Shown: in pieces, positions 29,605 through 39,003 of the stretch
How positions within the stretch are numbered: position 1 is the stretch's first letter
Layout: the number at the start of each line of letters is the position of its first letter
NCBI GenBank assembly: GCA_020832545.1
Contig: JAFIEK010000032.1
Location: 1-48,435, forward strand
Reading direction: 5' to 3'
Length of the DNA stretch: 48,435 nt
Source: Pararhodobacter sp.
GTDB lineage: Bacteria > Pseudomonadota > Alphaproteobacteria > Rhodobacterales > Rhodobacteraceae
Program-made: the position numbers and the translations under genes
The notes under the pieces: generated by a model
The model's database searches: none
What the model saw: the letters and a program-made list of their open reading frames with translations, nothing else
Told to the model about the DNA's origin: nothing

Positions 29605-30713
29605 CAGAACACCACGACCGATCTGATGGATGTACCCGCATGCATCAAATCAAACCCCTTGTTGATCTCTTCCAGGCTCAGCGTGTGGGTGATCATCGGG
29701 TCGATCTCGATCTTCTTGGTCATGTACCAATCAACAATCTTCGGCACATCCGTGCGCCCCCGCGCGCCGCCAAAGGCCGAGCCCTTCCAGACCCGCCCGG
29801 TGACCAGCTGGAACGGCCGGGTCGAGATCTCTTTCCCCGCCTCCGCCACGCCGATCACCGTAGAGACACCCCAGCCACGGTGGCAGGCTTCCAGCGCCTG
29901 ACGCATGACATTGGTGTTGCCTGTGCAGTCAAAGGTGTAATCGGCACCGCCATCGGTCATCTCGACCAGATGCGCGACGATATCGCCGTCAATCTTCGTG
30001 GGGTTCACGAAATCGGTCATGCCAAACAGTTTGCCCCATTGCGCCTTGTCATCGTTGATATCGACACCGATGATCTTGTCCGCGCCCACCATCCGCGCGC
30101 CCTGGATAACGTTGAGGCCAATGCCGCCCAGTCCGAACACCACCACATTCGCCCCCGGTGTCACTTTCGCGGTGTTGATCACCGCGCCCACACCCGTGGT
30201 CACGCCGCAGCCGATGTAGCAGATCTTGTCAAACGGCGCGTCGGTCCGCACCTTGGCCAGCGCGATCTCGGGCAGGACGGTGAAATTTGAGAACGTCGAG
30301 CAGCCCATGTAGTGGTAAACCGTTTGCCCCTTGTAGCTGAAGCGGCTGGTGCCGTCGGGCATGACACCCTTGCCCTGTGTCGCGCGGATTGCAGTGCAGA
30401 GGTTCGTTTTGCCCGACAGGCAACTTTTGCACTGGCGGCATTCCGGCGTGTAAAGCGGGATCACATGGTCGCCGGGTTTGACCGAGGTCACGCCCGGCCC
30501 CACCTCGCGCACAATCCCCGCCCCCTCATGGCCCAGCACCGAGGGGAAGATCCCCTCGCTGTCAAACCCGTCCAGTGTGTAGCTGTCGGTATGGCAGATA
30601 CCCGTCGCCATCACCTCCACCAGAACCTCGCCCGCGCGCGGCCCTTCCAGATCAAGTTCAACGATTTCAAGTGGTTTCTTGGCCTCAAATGCCACAGCGG
30701 CGCGGGTTTTCAT
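29604..30713 (-). CDS. adhC: S-(hydroxymethyl)glutathione dehydrogenase (class III alcohol dehydrogenase)
   Basis: 369-residue zinc enzyme oxidising the glutathione-formaldehyde adduct with NAD; it also reduces S-nitrosoglutathione. Catalytic zinc ligands Cys40 and His62-Glu63 (GHEGAGIV) are present, as are structural zinc cysteines 92, 95, 98 and 106. The NAD fold has GLGGIGLNV, and the tail has [15 protein letters not shown] stands upstream of the ATG. With fghA it forms the glutathione-dependent formaldehyde detoxification pathway. The gene is also called adhI or frmA in relatives. Confidence 0.97.
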   Translation of the reverse strand: MKTRAAVAFEAKKPLEIVELDLEGPRAGEVLVEVMATGICHTDSYTLDGFDSEGIFPSVLGHEGAGIVREVGPGVTSVKPGDHVIPLYTPECRQCKSCLSGKTNLCTAIRATQGKGVMPDGTSRFSYKGQTVYHYMGCSTFSNFTVLPEIALAKVRTDAPFDKICYIGCGVTTGVGAVINTAKVTPGANVVVFGLGGIGLNVIQGARMVGADKIIGVDINDDKAQWGKLFGMTDFVNPTKIDGDIVAHLVEMTDGGADYTFDCTGNTNVMRQALEACHRGWGVSTVIGVAEAGKEISTRPFQLVTGRVWKGSAFGGARGRTDVPKIVDWYMTKKIEIDPMITHTLSLEEINKGFDLMHAGTSIRSVVVF

Positions 30714-30859
30714 GGGTGGCTTCCTTTTCGCAAATGCCTTGGGGCAAACCTAGCGCGCAAGGCAATGTTATACTATGTCAGAACGCGCCCCTCAAAGGCC
30801 GCATTGCACCGGTTTTGGGCAGTTGCAGGCCGGTCACAATCCGCGCTAGTTTGCAGTTC

Positions 30860-31795
30860 ATGAGCACCGCATTCTTCACCCATCCCGCCAGCCTTGGCCA
30901 TACCACACCCGCTGGCCACCCCGAACAGATCGCCCGGCTGGAACATGTGCTGGCCGCGCTTGATACCCCCGCTTTTGCCGCGCTGCAGCGTCATCAGGCC
31001 CCGCCCGCCAGCGAAAGCGACGTGTTGCGCTGCCATCCGCAGGCCTATGTCGATGAGATCCGCGCCTCCATTCCCGTTCAGGGTTTGCACGCGCTGGATG
31101 CCGATACCCATGTCTCGCCCGGCAGCTATCAGGCCGCGCTGGCCGGGGTCGGTCAGGTGCTTGGGGCGCTGGATGCCGTGATGGCCGGTGAAGCGCGCAA
31201 CGCCTTCGCCGCGATCCGCCCACCCGGCCACCATGCCGAAACCGCCAAGCCGATGGGCTTTTGCCTTTTTGGAAATGCCGCCATCGCCGCAAAACGGGCA
31301 CTGGATCATCATGGCCTGTCGCGCGTGGCGGTGGTGGATTTTGATGTCCACCACGGCAATGGCACGCAGGATCTGCTGTGGGATGAGCCGCGCGCGCTCT
31401 TTGTCTCCAGCCATCAGATGCCGCTCTGGCCCGGCACGGGCGAGGCATCAGAGCGCGGCGCGCATGGAAATATCCTCAACCTGCCGCTGCCGCCGGGCTG
31501 CAACGGCACCATGTTCCGCAGCGCGTATGAAGACCATGTCTTCCCCCGGCTTGAGGCTTTCGCGCCCGAACTGGTGCTGGTGTCCGCAGGCTTTGACGCC
31601 CATGTTGAAGACCCGCTGGCACAACTGGCCCTTGAGGTTGAAGATTTCGTCTGGGTCACCCGCCGCCTTTGCGAACTGGCCGACCGCCACGCGCAGGGAC
31701 GGCTGGTTTCCGTGCTCGAGGGGGGCTATAACCTCTCGGCGCTGGCGGCATCGGTTGCAGCGCATGTCACGGTCTTGATGGAGCAGGGTGCATGA
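30860..31795 (+). CDS. Histone deacetylase family protein
   Basis: 311-residue deacetylase-fold metal enzyme. Class II HDAC-like motifs are intact: RPPGHHAE with the His124-His125 pair, VVDFDVHHGNGTQ with zinc ligands Asp162 and His164, SAGFDAH and LEGGYNL. Bacterial members act on acetylated polyamines, acetoin-related or other small amides; the substrate here is unknown. The ATG at 30860 gives the family-like start MSTAFFTHPASLGHTTP; there is no clear ribosome site. Its stop overlaps xseB by four bases, so it leads the xseB-ispA-dxs operon, an arrangement usual in this order. Confidence 0.88.
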   Translation: MSTAFFTHPASLGHTTPAGHPEQIARLEHVLAALDTPAFAALQRHQAPPASESDVLRCHPQAYVDEIRASIPVQGLHALDADTHVSPGSYQAALAGVGQVLGALDAVMAGEARNAFAAIRPPGHHAETAKPMGFCLFGNAAIAAKRALDHHGLSRVAVVDFDVHHGNGTQDLLWDEPRALFVSSHQMPLWPGTGEASERGAHGNILNLPLPPGCNGTMFRSAYEDHVFPRLEAFAPELVLVSAGFDAHVEDPLAQLALEVEDFVWVTRRLCELADRHAQGRLVSVLEGGYNLSALAASVAAHVTVLMEQGA

Positions 31796-32028
31796 AAGCT
31801 GTTGGTGAGATGTCATTTGAAGAAGCCCTGAAAGAGCTGGAGTCAGTCGTCGGCCAGTTGGAACGCGGGGATGTCGAGCTTGAGAAATCCATCACCCTGT
31901 ATGAGCGTGGCGCCGAACTGAAGAAGCACTGTGAAGCCAAGCTGGCACAGGCGCAAACGCGGATTGAACAGATCACACTGGCCGAAAACGGCACCCCCAC
32001 CGGCACCGCTCCGTTCGACGCCGGATGA
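31792..32028 (+). CDS. xseB: Exodeoxyribonuclease VII small subunit
   Basis: 78-residue small subunit of exonuclease VII, which cuts single-stranded DNA with XseA. The core MSFEEALKELESVVGQLERG, followed by LEKSITLYERG and LKKHCEAKL, is diagnostic. Both ends overlap neighbours by four bases (ATGA): the deacetylase stop before it and ispA after it. xseA is not in the window. Confidence 0.96.
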   Translation: MKAVGEMSFEEALKELESVVGQLERGDVELEKSITLYERGAELKKHCEAKLAQAQTRIEQITLAENGTPTGTAPFDAG

Positions 32029-32885
32029 GCTTTCCCACCCGCCTGAACGCCGCCGCCAATCAGGTGGCCGCCCGTCTGGATGCTTCGCTGGCCACGCTGC
32101 CGCCCAGCGCGGTGCGGGATGCGATGGGCTATGCGCTCAAGGGCGGCAAAGGTTTGCGCGGTTATCTGGTGCTGGAGGGGGCCGCGCTGCATGGCGTGGC
32201 GCGTGACCACGCGCTGAACGCCGCCGCCGCGATCGAGGCGATGCACGCCTATTCGCTGGTCCATGATGACCTGCCCGCCATGGATGACGATGACTTGCGC
32301 CGCGGTCGGCCCACCGTGCATGTGGCGTGGGACGAACCCACCGCCATTCTGGCCGGTGACGCGCTTCAGGCGCTGGCGTTTGAGCTTGTCTGCGCGCCCG
32401 GCCAGCCCAACGGCGCTGAAATGGCCCGCACGCTGGCACGCGCCTCAGGGGCTGCTGGCATGGTGCTGGGGCAGGCGCTGGACATCGCTGCTGAAACTGC
32501 CGCCCGGCCGCTGACGCTGGATGAAATCACCGCGCTGCAAGCGGGCAAGACCGGCGCGCTCTTTGAATGGGCCTGTACCGCCGGGCCGCGCATGGCCGAT
32601 GCCGACCCTGAAGCACTGGCGCGCTATGCCGGGGCCCTGGGCCTCGCATTTCAGATCGCCGATGACATTCTGGATACCGAGGGCGACGCCAGCACTGCCG
32701 GCAAGCGCCTGCGCAAGGACGCCGAGGCGGGCAAGGCCACGTTTGTTTCGCTTTTGGGGCTGGAAAATGCGCGAAAACGCGCCGAAACCCTGATTGATGC
32801 GGCCTGCGCAGCGCTGGAACCCTATGGGACAGCAGCAGAATCCTTGCGTGATGCGGCGCGATTCGTTATCAGCCGAGACAGGTAA
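32025..32885 (+). CDS. ispA: Farnesyl (polyprenyl) diphosphate synthase
   Basis: 286-residue trans-prenyltransferase making geranyl and farnesyl diphosphate from IPP and DMAPP. The first Asp-rich motif is DDLPAMDDDDLRRG (from Asp81) and the second is IADDILD (Asp213, 214, 217). GGKGLRGYLVLEGA replaces the more common GGKRLRP form, which I believe is usual in Rhodobacterales. Residues just upstream of the first motif (AYSLVH) fit a short-chain product. The ATG overlaps xseB; dxs follows 12 bases after the stop, so precursor supply and use are coupled. Confidence 0.94.
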   Translation: MSFPTRLNAAANQVAARLDASLATLPPSAVRDAMGYALKGGKGLRGYLVLEGAALHGVARDHALNAAAAIEAMHAYSLVHDDLPAMDDDDLRRGRPTVHVAWDEPTAILAGDALQALAFELVCAPGQPNGAEMARTLARASGAAGMVLGQALDIAAETAARPLTLDEITALQAGKTGALFEWACTAGPRMADADPEALARYAGALGLAFQIADDILDTEGDASTAGKRLRKDAEAGKATFVSLLGLENARKRAETLIDAACAALEPYGTAAESLRDAARFVISRDR

Positions 32886-32897
32886 ACGGGAAAAAAC

Positions 32898-34829
32898 ATG
32901 AGCGCGGACCGCCCAAACACGCCCCTGCTGGATACCGTAAAGGTTCCGGCTGACCTTAAGCGGCTCTCAGATGCCCAGCTCAGGCAGGTCGCCGATGAGC
33001 TGCGTGCAGAAACCATCAGCGCAGTATCGGAAACCGGCGGGCACCTCGGCGCAGGGCTTGGTGTGGTGGAACTGACCGTGGCCATTCACGCGGTGTTCGA
33101 CACGCCGCGCGACCGGCTGATCTGGGATGTGTCGCATCAGTCTTATCCACATAAAATCATCACGGGACGGCGCGACCGCATTCGCACAATTCGCATGAAA
33201 GACGGGCTGTCGGGCTTCACCAAGCGCAGCGAGTCCCCCTATGACCCGTTCGGCGCGGCGCATTCCTCCACCTCCATCTCGGCGGCGCTGGGCTTTAAGG
33301 TGGCGCATGATCTCGGCGGCGCGCCGGACCCGGCGCTGGGTGATGCTATCGCGGTGATCGGTGACGGCAGCATGTCGGCGGGTATGGCCTATGAGGCGAT
33401 GAACAACGCAGGCCATATGGGCAAGCGGCTGTTCGTAATCCTGAATGACAACGAGATGTCCATCGCACCGCCCACCGGCGCGATGTCGTCCTATCTGTCG
33501 CGCCTCTACGCGCAATCGCCGATGCATGATCTGAAAGCCGCCGCGAAAGGCGCGCTCAGCCTGCTGCCCCCGCCGTTTCAGGAGGGGGCGAAGCGCGCCA
33601 AGGACATGCTCAAGCATATGACGGTCGGCGGCACGCTCTTTGAGGAACTGGGCTTCAAATATGTCGGCCCCATCGACGGGCATGACATGGAGCAGTTGCT
33701 GGCCGTTCTGCGCACCGTGCATGAGCGCGCCACCGGGCCGATGCTGATCCATGTGCTGACCAAGAAGGGCAAGGGCTACCGGCCCGCCGAACTGGCCACC
33801 GACAAAGGCCATGCGACGGCCAAGTTTGATGTCGTTACCGGCAAGCAGAAATCCGCCCCCTCGAATGCGCCCAGCTATACCAAGGTCTATGCCCGCTCGC
33901 TGATCACAGAGGCCGAGCAAGATGACAAGATCGTCGCCGTGACTGCCGCAATGCCCGATGGCACCGGGCTGAACCTGTTCGCCGAACGCTTTCCGCGCCG
34001 GTGTTTTGACGTGGGCATCGCCGAACAGCACGGTGTCACCTTTTGCGCCGGGCTTGCGGCGGGCGGGCTGAAGCCCTTCTGCACCATGTATTCCACTTTC
34101 CTGCAACGCGGCTATGATCAGGTGGTGCACGATGTGGCGCTGCAACGCCTGCCGGTGCGCTTTGCAATTGACCGGGCGGGGCTGGTGGGGGCGGATGGGG
34201 CCACGCATGCGGGCTCGTTCGATGTGGCGTATCTGTCCAACCTGCCGGGCTTTGTGGTGATGGCCGCGGCGGATGAGGCCGAACTGGTGCATATGGTCGC
34301 CACCGCCGCCGCATATGATGAAGGGCCGATCGCTTTCCGCTTCCCGCGCGGCGAGGGCGCGGGCGTGGACATGCCCGAGCGTGGCGTCCCGCTGGAAATC
34401 GGCAAGGGCCGGATCCTGTGCGAAGGCGGACGCGTGGCGTTGCTCAGCTTCGGCACCCGGCTGGCCGAGGTGATGAAGGCCTGCGAGGGGCTGCGCGCGC
34501 GCGGCATACAGCCCACCGTGGTAGACGCCCGCTTTGCCAAGCCGCTTGACCGTGAGCTGATCTTGCAACTGGCGGCGCATCATGAGGCGCTGATCACCAT
34601 CGAAGAGGGCGCGATGGGCGGCTTCGGCAGCCATGTCGCGCAGTTGCTGGCCGATGAGGGTGTGTTTGATCGTGGGCTGAAATACCGCTCAATGGTGCTG
34701 CCGGATATCTTCATCGATCAGGCCAGCCCCGCTGACATGTATGCGGTTGCCGGAATGAATGCCGCTGACATCGAAGCCAAGGTGCTGCAAGTGCTGGATG
34801 TTGCGCAACTGGGTAGCAAGCGGGCCTAG
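32898..34829 (+). CDS. dxs: 1-deoxy-D-xylulose-5-phosphate synthase
   Basis: 643-residue thiamine-diphosphate enzyme joining pyruvate and glyceraldehyde-3-phosphate, the first step of the MEP isoprenoid pathway. Visible: [14 protein letters not shown] near residue 48, the ThDP site [18 protein letters not shown], the catalytic-Glu region [15 protein letters not shown], and [15 protein letters not shown] in the transketolase-like middle domain. GGGAAAAAAC precedes the ATG. It ends the deacetylase-xseB-ispA-dxs operon. The product feeds carotenoids, quinones and, in phototrophs, bacteriochlorophyll; no photosynthesis genes are in view. Confidence 0.97.
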   Translation: MSADRPNTPLLDTVKVPADLKRLSDAQLRQVADELRAETISAVSETGGHLGAGLGVVELTVAIHAVFDTPRDRLIWDVSHQSYPHKIITGRRDRIRTIRMKDGLSGFTKRSESPYDPFGAAHSSTSISAALGFKVAHDLGGAPDPALGDAIAVIGDGSMSAGMAYEAMNNAGHMGKRLFVILNDNEMSIAPPTGAMSSYLSRLYAQSPMHDLKAAAKGALSLLPPPFQEGAKRAKDMLKHMTVGGTLFEELGFKYVGPIDGHDMEQLLAVLRTVHERATGPMLIHVLTKKGKGYRPAELATDKGHATAKFDVVTGKQKSAPSNAPSYTKVYARSLITEAEQDDKIVAVTAAMPDGTGLNLFAERFPRRCFDVGIAEQHGVTFCAGLAAGGLKPFCTMYSTFLQRGYDQVVHDVALQRLPVRFAIDRAGLVGADGATHAGSFDVAYLSNLPGFVVMAAADEAELVHMVATAAAYDEGPIAFRFPRGEGAGVDMPERGVPLEIGKGRILCEGGRVALLSFGTRLAEVMKACEGLRARGIQPTVVDARFAKPLDRELILQLAAHHEALITIEEGAMGGFGSHVAQLLADEGVFDRGLKYRSMVLPDIFIDQASPADMYAVAGMNAADIEAKVLQVLDVAQLGSKRA

Positions 34830-35025
34830 AACGGCCTTCGATGGCGGTTAAAGGCGTTTGCAGACGCTTTGGCCCGGTTCCCCCGCGTCCCGCCATACCC
34901 CGTTTCAGCGCCACTTGCCCGGTCCTCCGTATCGCCAGGGCCCTCAGGACGGGCCTGCGAAGGCCCGACTGTCAGCGCCGTTCGCCCTTCCCTTCCGGCA
35001 GTGCCAGTGCCATCCTCACCCAAAC

Positions 35026-35056
35026 GCCATGCCTGCCCGTCAGGCAGGCGTATGGC
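35026..35056 (+). promoter_or_regulatory. Strong hairpin just before amn
   Basis: GCCTGCC (35031-35037) pairs with GGCAGGC (35043-35049) around CGTCA. Below a two-base bulge, GCCAT (35026-35030) pairs with ATGGC (35052-35056). This gives a 12-bp interrupted stem ending 18 bases before the amn ATG. It has no T-run, so it looks more like a leader structure near the ribosome site than a dxs terminator. Confidence 0.5.
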
Positions 35057-35074
35057 CAACCTGTCGAGAACTCC

Positions 35075-36556
35075 ATGAAAACACCGCGTTCCCTTCCCGT
35101 CGAAATGCTTCCCGCGTCCGAACCGCGCCAGTTCAACGAGGCAAAGGCCGCTGTCGATCACCTCTGCGCGCTCCATGCCGAGGCCACCGCCTTTCTGGTG
35201 GACAATTTCCAGGCCCTGATCAACACCGGCCAGGCTGTGGCCCGCTTTCGCGCCTTCTACCCCGAGATCCGCCTCACCACGACAACCTATGACCAGCCCG
35301 ACAGCCGCCTGTCGTTTGGTCATGTGCCAGAGCCGGGCACCTATGCCACCACCGTCACCCGGCCAGACCTGTTTCGCAATTATCTGGAGCAGCAGATCGA
35401 CCTTCTGATCCGCAATCACCGCGTTCCGGTCACCATCGGCCCATCCGACACGCCGATCCCGCTGCATTTCGCGATGGCCGGGCGTGGCACTGTCACGCTA
35501 CCGGCTGATGGCGAGCTGAAGCTCAGCCTGCGCGACATTTTCGATGTGCCCGATCTTGCCATCACCAACGATGACATCGTCAATGGCGAGCGGGTACGCA
35601 ACGCCGATGGTTCAGTCCCGCTGGCACCGTTCACCGCCCAGCGCGTCGATTACTCGCTGGCGCGGCTGGCGCATTACACCGCCACCGAGGCCGAGCATTT
35701 TCAGAACCATGTCCTGTTCACCAACTACCAGTTCTATGTCGATGAATTCGAGGCCTACGCCCGTGAGGTACTGGCCGACGCGGAAAGCGGCTATACCGCG
35801 TTTGTGGCGCCCGGCAATGTCATCCTGACGGATCCGAAAGCCCCACTCCCGTCGCTGGCGCGCATGCCGCAGATGCCCACCTATCACCTCAAGCGTGCCA
35901 ATAATCAGGGAATAACGCTGGTCAACATCGGTGTCGGCCCGTCGAATGCCAAAACCGCGACCGACCATATCGCCGTTCTGCGCCCGCATGCCTGGCTGAT
36001 GGTCGGCCATTGCGCCGGGCTGCGCAACTCGCAGTCGCTGGGCGATTTCGTCCTCGCCCATGCCTATTTGCGCGAGGACAATGTTCTCAATGATGATCTG
36101 CCGATCTGGGTGCCGATCCCCGCGCTGGCCGAGATCCAGATTGCGCTGCAAGAGGCCGTGGCCGAGATCACACAGCTGGAGGGGTATGACCTGAAAAGGA
36201 TCATGCGCACCGGCACCGTGGCCACAATCGACAACCGCAACTGGGAGCTGCGCGACCAGTCCGGCCCGGTGCAGCGGTTGTCGAAATCGCGCGCCATCGC
36301 GCTGGATATGGAAAGCGCCACCATCGCCGCCAACGGCTTTCGCTTCCGGGTTCCCTATGGCACGCTTCTGTGCGTTTCTGACAAGCCGCTGCATGGCGAG
36401 TTGAAGCTGCCGGGTATGGCCAGCGCCTTTTACAAGACGCAAGTGGCCCGCCATTTGCTGATCGGTGTGCGCGCTATGGAGCGTCTTCGCGCTACGCCGC
36501 TGGAGCGCATTCATAGCCGGAAGCTACGCTCGTTCGAGGAAACTGCCTTCCTGTAA
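35075..36556 (+). CDS. amn: AMP nucleosidase
   Basis: 493-residue enzyme hydrolysing AMP to adenine and ribose 5-phosphate, a control point for AMP pools. The N-terminal AMNp_N domain (about 20-190, with TTTTYDQPDSRLSFGHV) precedes a nucleoside-phosphorylase-like domain with VNIGVGPSNAKT, GHCAGLRNSQ-LGDFVLAHAY and ALDMESATIAANG. Length fits the family. The ATG at 35075 gives the usual start; the frame is open back to 34841 but without family character. A weak GAGAA is the only ribosome site, and a strong hairpin sits just ahead. Transcribed alone. Confidence 0.95.
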   Translation: MKTPRSLPVEMLPASEPRQFNEAKAAVDHLCALHAEATAFLVDNFQALINTGQAVARFRAFYPEIRLTTTTYDQPDSRLSFGHVPEPGTYATTVTRPDLFRNYLEQQIDLLIRNHRVPVTIGPSDTPIPLHFAMAGRGTVTLPADGELKLSLRDIFDVPDLAITNDDIVNGERVRNADGSVPLAPFTAQRVDYSLARLAHYTATEAEHFQNHVLFTNYQFYVDEFEAYAREVLADAESGYTAFVAPGNVILTDPKAPLPSLARMPQMPTYHLKRANNQGITLVNIGVGPSNAKTATDHIAVLRPHAWLMVGHCAGLRNSQSLGDFVLAHAYLREDNVLNDDLPIWVPIPALAEIQIALQEAVAEITQLEGYDLKRIMRTGTVATIDNRNWELRDQSGPVQRLSKSRAIALDMESATIAANGFRFRVPYGTLLCVSDKPLHGELKLPGMASAFYKTQVARHLLIGVRAMERLRATPLERIHSRKLRSFEETAFL

Positions 36557-36591
36557 CAAGCGGATTTTGGCAAAAAGGCCGTTTATAAGGG

Positions 36592-36674
36592 CTTTCAGAC
36601 AAGGTTTCTGATTGTATGCTGAAAGAAAATGCGGCTACATGCGCAGCAGTCCCGAGGGAGGGGGGAGATCCCCC
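36592..36674 (+). promoter_or_regulatory. Leader structures before the HU gene
   Basis: The 160-base gap before the HU gene has an inverted repeat CTTTCAG (36592-36598)/CTGAAAG (36619-36625), AT-rich between the arms, and a hairpin GGGGG-AGAT-CCCCC (36661-36674) 43 bases before the start. The first could overlap the promoter; the second would lie in the mRNA leader. Function is not shown. Confidence 0.35.
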
Positions 36675-36716
36675 GGTGTCCTGAAGATTCACGAAAAACG
36701 TCAAATGGAGCAAATG

Positions 36717-37004
36717 ATGTCGAAACCGATGACCAAAACCCAGCTCGTCGCCGCCCTTGCAGAAGAAATGGGCTCGGACAAGAAATCCGCCGGTGCCGCG
36801 CTGGACGCGATCGGCGCACTGGTCACCCGCGAAGTGGCCAATGGCGGCGCGGTCACCCTGCCCGGTATCGGCAAGATCTTCTGCCGCGCACGGCCTGAGC
36901 GTCAGGTTCGCAACCCCGCCACCGGCGAATCCATGACCAAGCCCGCCGACAAGGCCGTCAAGGTCACCATCGCCAAGGCACTCAAGGACAGCGTCAACAG
37001 CTGA
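36717..37004 (+). CDS. HU-family DNA-binding protein
   Basis: 95-residue nucleoid protein of the HU/IHF superfamily, binding and bending DNA as a dimer. TKTQLVAALAEEMG forms the first helix, GAVTLPGIGKIF the core strands, and RPERQVRNPATGE the DNA-gripping arm with its conserved RNPATG. Three in-frame ATGs (36705, 36714, 36717) are close together; GGAG lies six bases before the last, which I chose. It lacks the features that separate IhfA or IhfB. A strong terminator follows. Confidence 0.93.
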   Translation: MSKPMTKTQLVAALAEEMGSDKKSAGAALDAIGALVTREVANGGAVTLPGIGKIFCRARPERQVRNPATGESMTKPADKAVKVTIAKALKDSVNS

Positions 37005-37027
37005 TCTTGCGGCGCATTGCCGTGTCG

Positions 37028-37052
37028 GGGCCGCCCTGGGGCGGCCCTTTTT
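37028..37052 (+). terminator. Intrinsic terminator of the HU gene
   Basis: Perfect 8-bp stem GGGCCGCC/GGCGGCCC with a four-base loop and five T, 23 bases after the stop codon. Confidence 0.93.
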
Positions 37053-37171
37053 CATGCGCCTTTCCCGGCAGCCGCGATATCCGCCGCACGCGCGGAGGGG
37101 TTGCGCTTCACTTCCAAAGCCAAATCTGCTTCCCTGTGGCCATGAAAAGACAGCAACCACAGGAGGACACG

Positions 37172-37645
37172 ATGCGACCCAGCAGGCTGGCCATCGCAAC
37201 CGCGCTTCTGATAACCCTTGCCCTCCCCGTTCAGGCCGAAGTGCCCGTGCTGACTGTCACCGGCCAGATCGCCCGGGCACCCGTTGAACTGACGCAAAGC
37301 GATCTGCTGGCCTTGCCGCAGCACCGGCTGACTACATCCACCACCGTGACTGACGGCACGCCTGAGTTTGAGGGCTTTCTGATACGCGATCTGCTGGCGC
37401 ATCTGGAGGCCGATGGCGAAACCGTGGTGGCGCTGGCGCTGAACGATTACCGCATCGAAATTCCGCTGACAGATTTTGACGAATTCGACGTGATCGGCGC
37501 GCTGCGGATGAATGGCGAGAGCCTGAGCCCGCGTGACAAGGGCCCGGTGTGGATTGTCTATCCGCGCGATGACCACCGTGAGCTGCAAGACATGCGCTAT
37601 GATACGCGATGGGTCTGGCAGCTTGTCTCGCTGCATGTGCAATGA
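37172..37645 (+). CDS. Periplasmic protein with molybdopterin-oxidoreductase-like domain
   Basis: 157-residue secreted protein with a signal peptide (probable cut after Ala22, PVQA). The remainder resembles a shortened sulfite-oxidase/YedY-type fold: VLTVTGQIARAPVELTQSDL, FEGFLIRDLLAHLEADG, ALNDYRIEIPLTDF, MNGESLSPRDKGPVWIVYP, and a final Trp-rich segment. I see no conserved cysteine that could bind molybdenum, so catalysis is doubtful. Its stop overlaps the histidine kinase start by four bases. Because it is periplasmic and coupled to a sensor, it may be a binding partner that feeds signals to the kinase; this is inference. AGGAGG lies five bases before the ATG. Confidence 0.75.
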   Translation: MRPSRLAIATALLITLALPVQAEVPVLTVTGQIARAPVELTQSDLLALPQHRLTTSTTVTDGTPEFEGFLIRDLLAHLEADGETVVALALNDYRIEIPLTDFDEFDVIGALRMNGESLSPRDKGPVWIVYPRDDHRELQDMRYDTRWVWQLVSLHVQ

Positions 37646-39003
37646 TCCGCGCGCCGGGGATGCGGCCGGGCAGACTGGCGCTATATGCGCCCTTCCTGCC
37701 GCTGTTTCTGATCTGCCTTGGCCCGCTGATCTTCGTTCTGGCCAAAACCTCAGCGCTGGAGCGCGACATGCGCATCGCGGCAACCGAGAACATGCTGTGG
37801 GTAGTCACCCAGACGCAGATGGAAGTGCTGGCGCTGACCGCTGAAACCGCCGCCGCCCGGCGCGACGCAGATCAGATCGCCCGGCGCTATGATCTGGCGT
37901 TGTCGCGGTTGAGCTTGCTGCAGGAGGGTCCGCAGGCGCGGTATCTGGACCGGCTGGGCCATGGCGGGCTTGCCGCGCGCTTTTCTGAGGACCTTCTGGC
38001 GCTTGATCCGCTGGACCACGGGCAGGATGCGGCGCTCTATTCGGCACTTCACGATCTGGGCCAGACCCTGCATCCGCAGCTCAACCGCATCGCCAATGAC
38101 GTGATGACCCATGAATGGGAACTCTCAGCGACGCGGTTGGAAGATTATCGCGCCACGCAACGGCTGATCATTCTGGCAGTGGCTTTTGCATTTCTGGCAG
38201 CGCTGGCCATTTCCGGCCTGCTGTTGCGCGATCAAAGCCGCCTGCACCGGGCCGAGGTTCAGCGCCTGCGCACCTCGTCCCTGCTGGCGCGCGAGCGCGG
38301 CACCTCAGCCATGTATCGCGATTTCGCGGCGATGGTCTCGCATCAGATGCGCACGCCGCTGTCGCTGATCGACAGCGCCATGCACCGGCTGGCGCGCAAA
38401 GGCGACGCCGTCACCGCCCGCGATGTGGCAGAGCGTCATGAGGTGGTGCGCAATGCAGTGCGGCGGCTAACGCGGCTGGTGGAAACGGTTCTGATACTGG
38501 GCAGGCTGGACAACGACCAGTTGCAGCGACGGCTGGCGCCCGCCTCGCTTGAGGCCCTTGCCGGCGCCGCACAGACTGAGGCGCAGACGCATTCTCCGCA
38601 ACGTCAGATCCGGCTGGTGACCTCGGGCACCACCACCAAGGCGCTGTGCGACCCCTATCTGGTGGCGCATATCCTCGACAATCTGCTGTCAAACGCGCTG
38701 AAATACAGCGCGCCGGATACACCGATTGACCTGCGCATCTTTGGACGTGGCGGGCAGGTCGCCTGCGCCGTGGTCGATCAGGGGCCCGGGATCGACTTGA
38801 TGGACCAGCCACATGTTTTCGATCGCTATTTCCGTGGCACGGGGCAAAATGACGGGCAGGGCACCGGGCTTGGGCTGGCGCTGGCGCGGGAACTGGCCGA
38901 GGCCCAGGGCGGACGGGTCACGATGGAAACCAAGCCAGGCACCGGGTCGATCTTCACGCTGTGGCTGAAGGCAGCGGAAGGAGCGCGCGATGGACGCGGC
39001 TGA
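37642..39003 (+). CDS. Membrane sensor histidine kinase
   Basis: 453-residue kinase. Transmembrane helices at about 13-34 and 174-195 flank a helical periplasmic sensor region (35-173). The dimerisation/phospho-acceptor helix has MVSHQMRTPLSLID with His234 followed by Gln rather than the usual Glu. The ATPase domain shows the N box (DNLLSNALKYS, Asn347 and Asn351), DQGPGI and GTGLGLALA. It is translationally coupled to the periplasmic protein before it and overlaps the response regulator by 14 bases, forming a three-gene signalling unit. The signal is unknown. Confidence 0.93.
   Translation: MIRAPGMRPGRLALYAPFLPLFLICLGPLIFVLAKTSALERDMRIAATENMLWVVTQTQMEVLALTAETAAARRDADQIARRYDLALSRLSLLQEGPQARYLDRLGHGGLAARFSEDLLALDPLDHGQDAALYSALHDLGQTLHPQLNRIANDVMTHEWELSATRLEDYRATQRLIILAVAFAFLAALAISGLLLRDQSRLHRAEVQRLRTSSLLARERGTSAMYRDFAAMVSHQMRTPLSLIDSAMHRLARKGDAVTARDVAERHEVVRNAVRRLTRLVETVLILGRLDNDQLQRRLAPASLEALAGAAQTEAQTHSPQRQIRLVTSGTTTKALCDPYLVAHILDNLLSNALKYSAPDTPIDLRIFGRGGQVACAVVDQGPGIDLMDQPHVFDRYFRGTGQNDGQGTGLGLALARELAEAQGGRVTMETKPGTGSIFTLWLKAAEGARDGRG

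Noticed and set aside
32967-34634. A 555-codon minus-strand open frame opposite dxs
   Set aside because: It is an antisense frame caused by high GC codon bias. dxs on the other strand has intact motifs from end to end.
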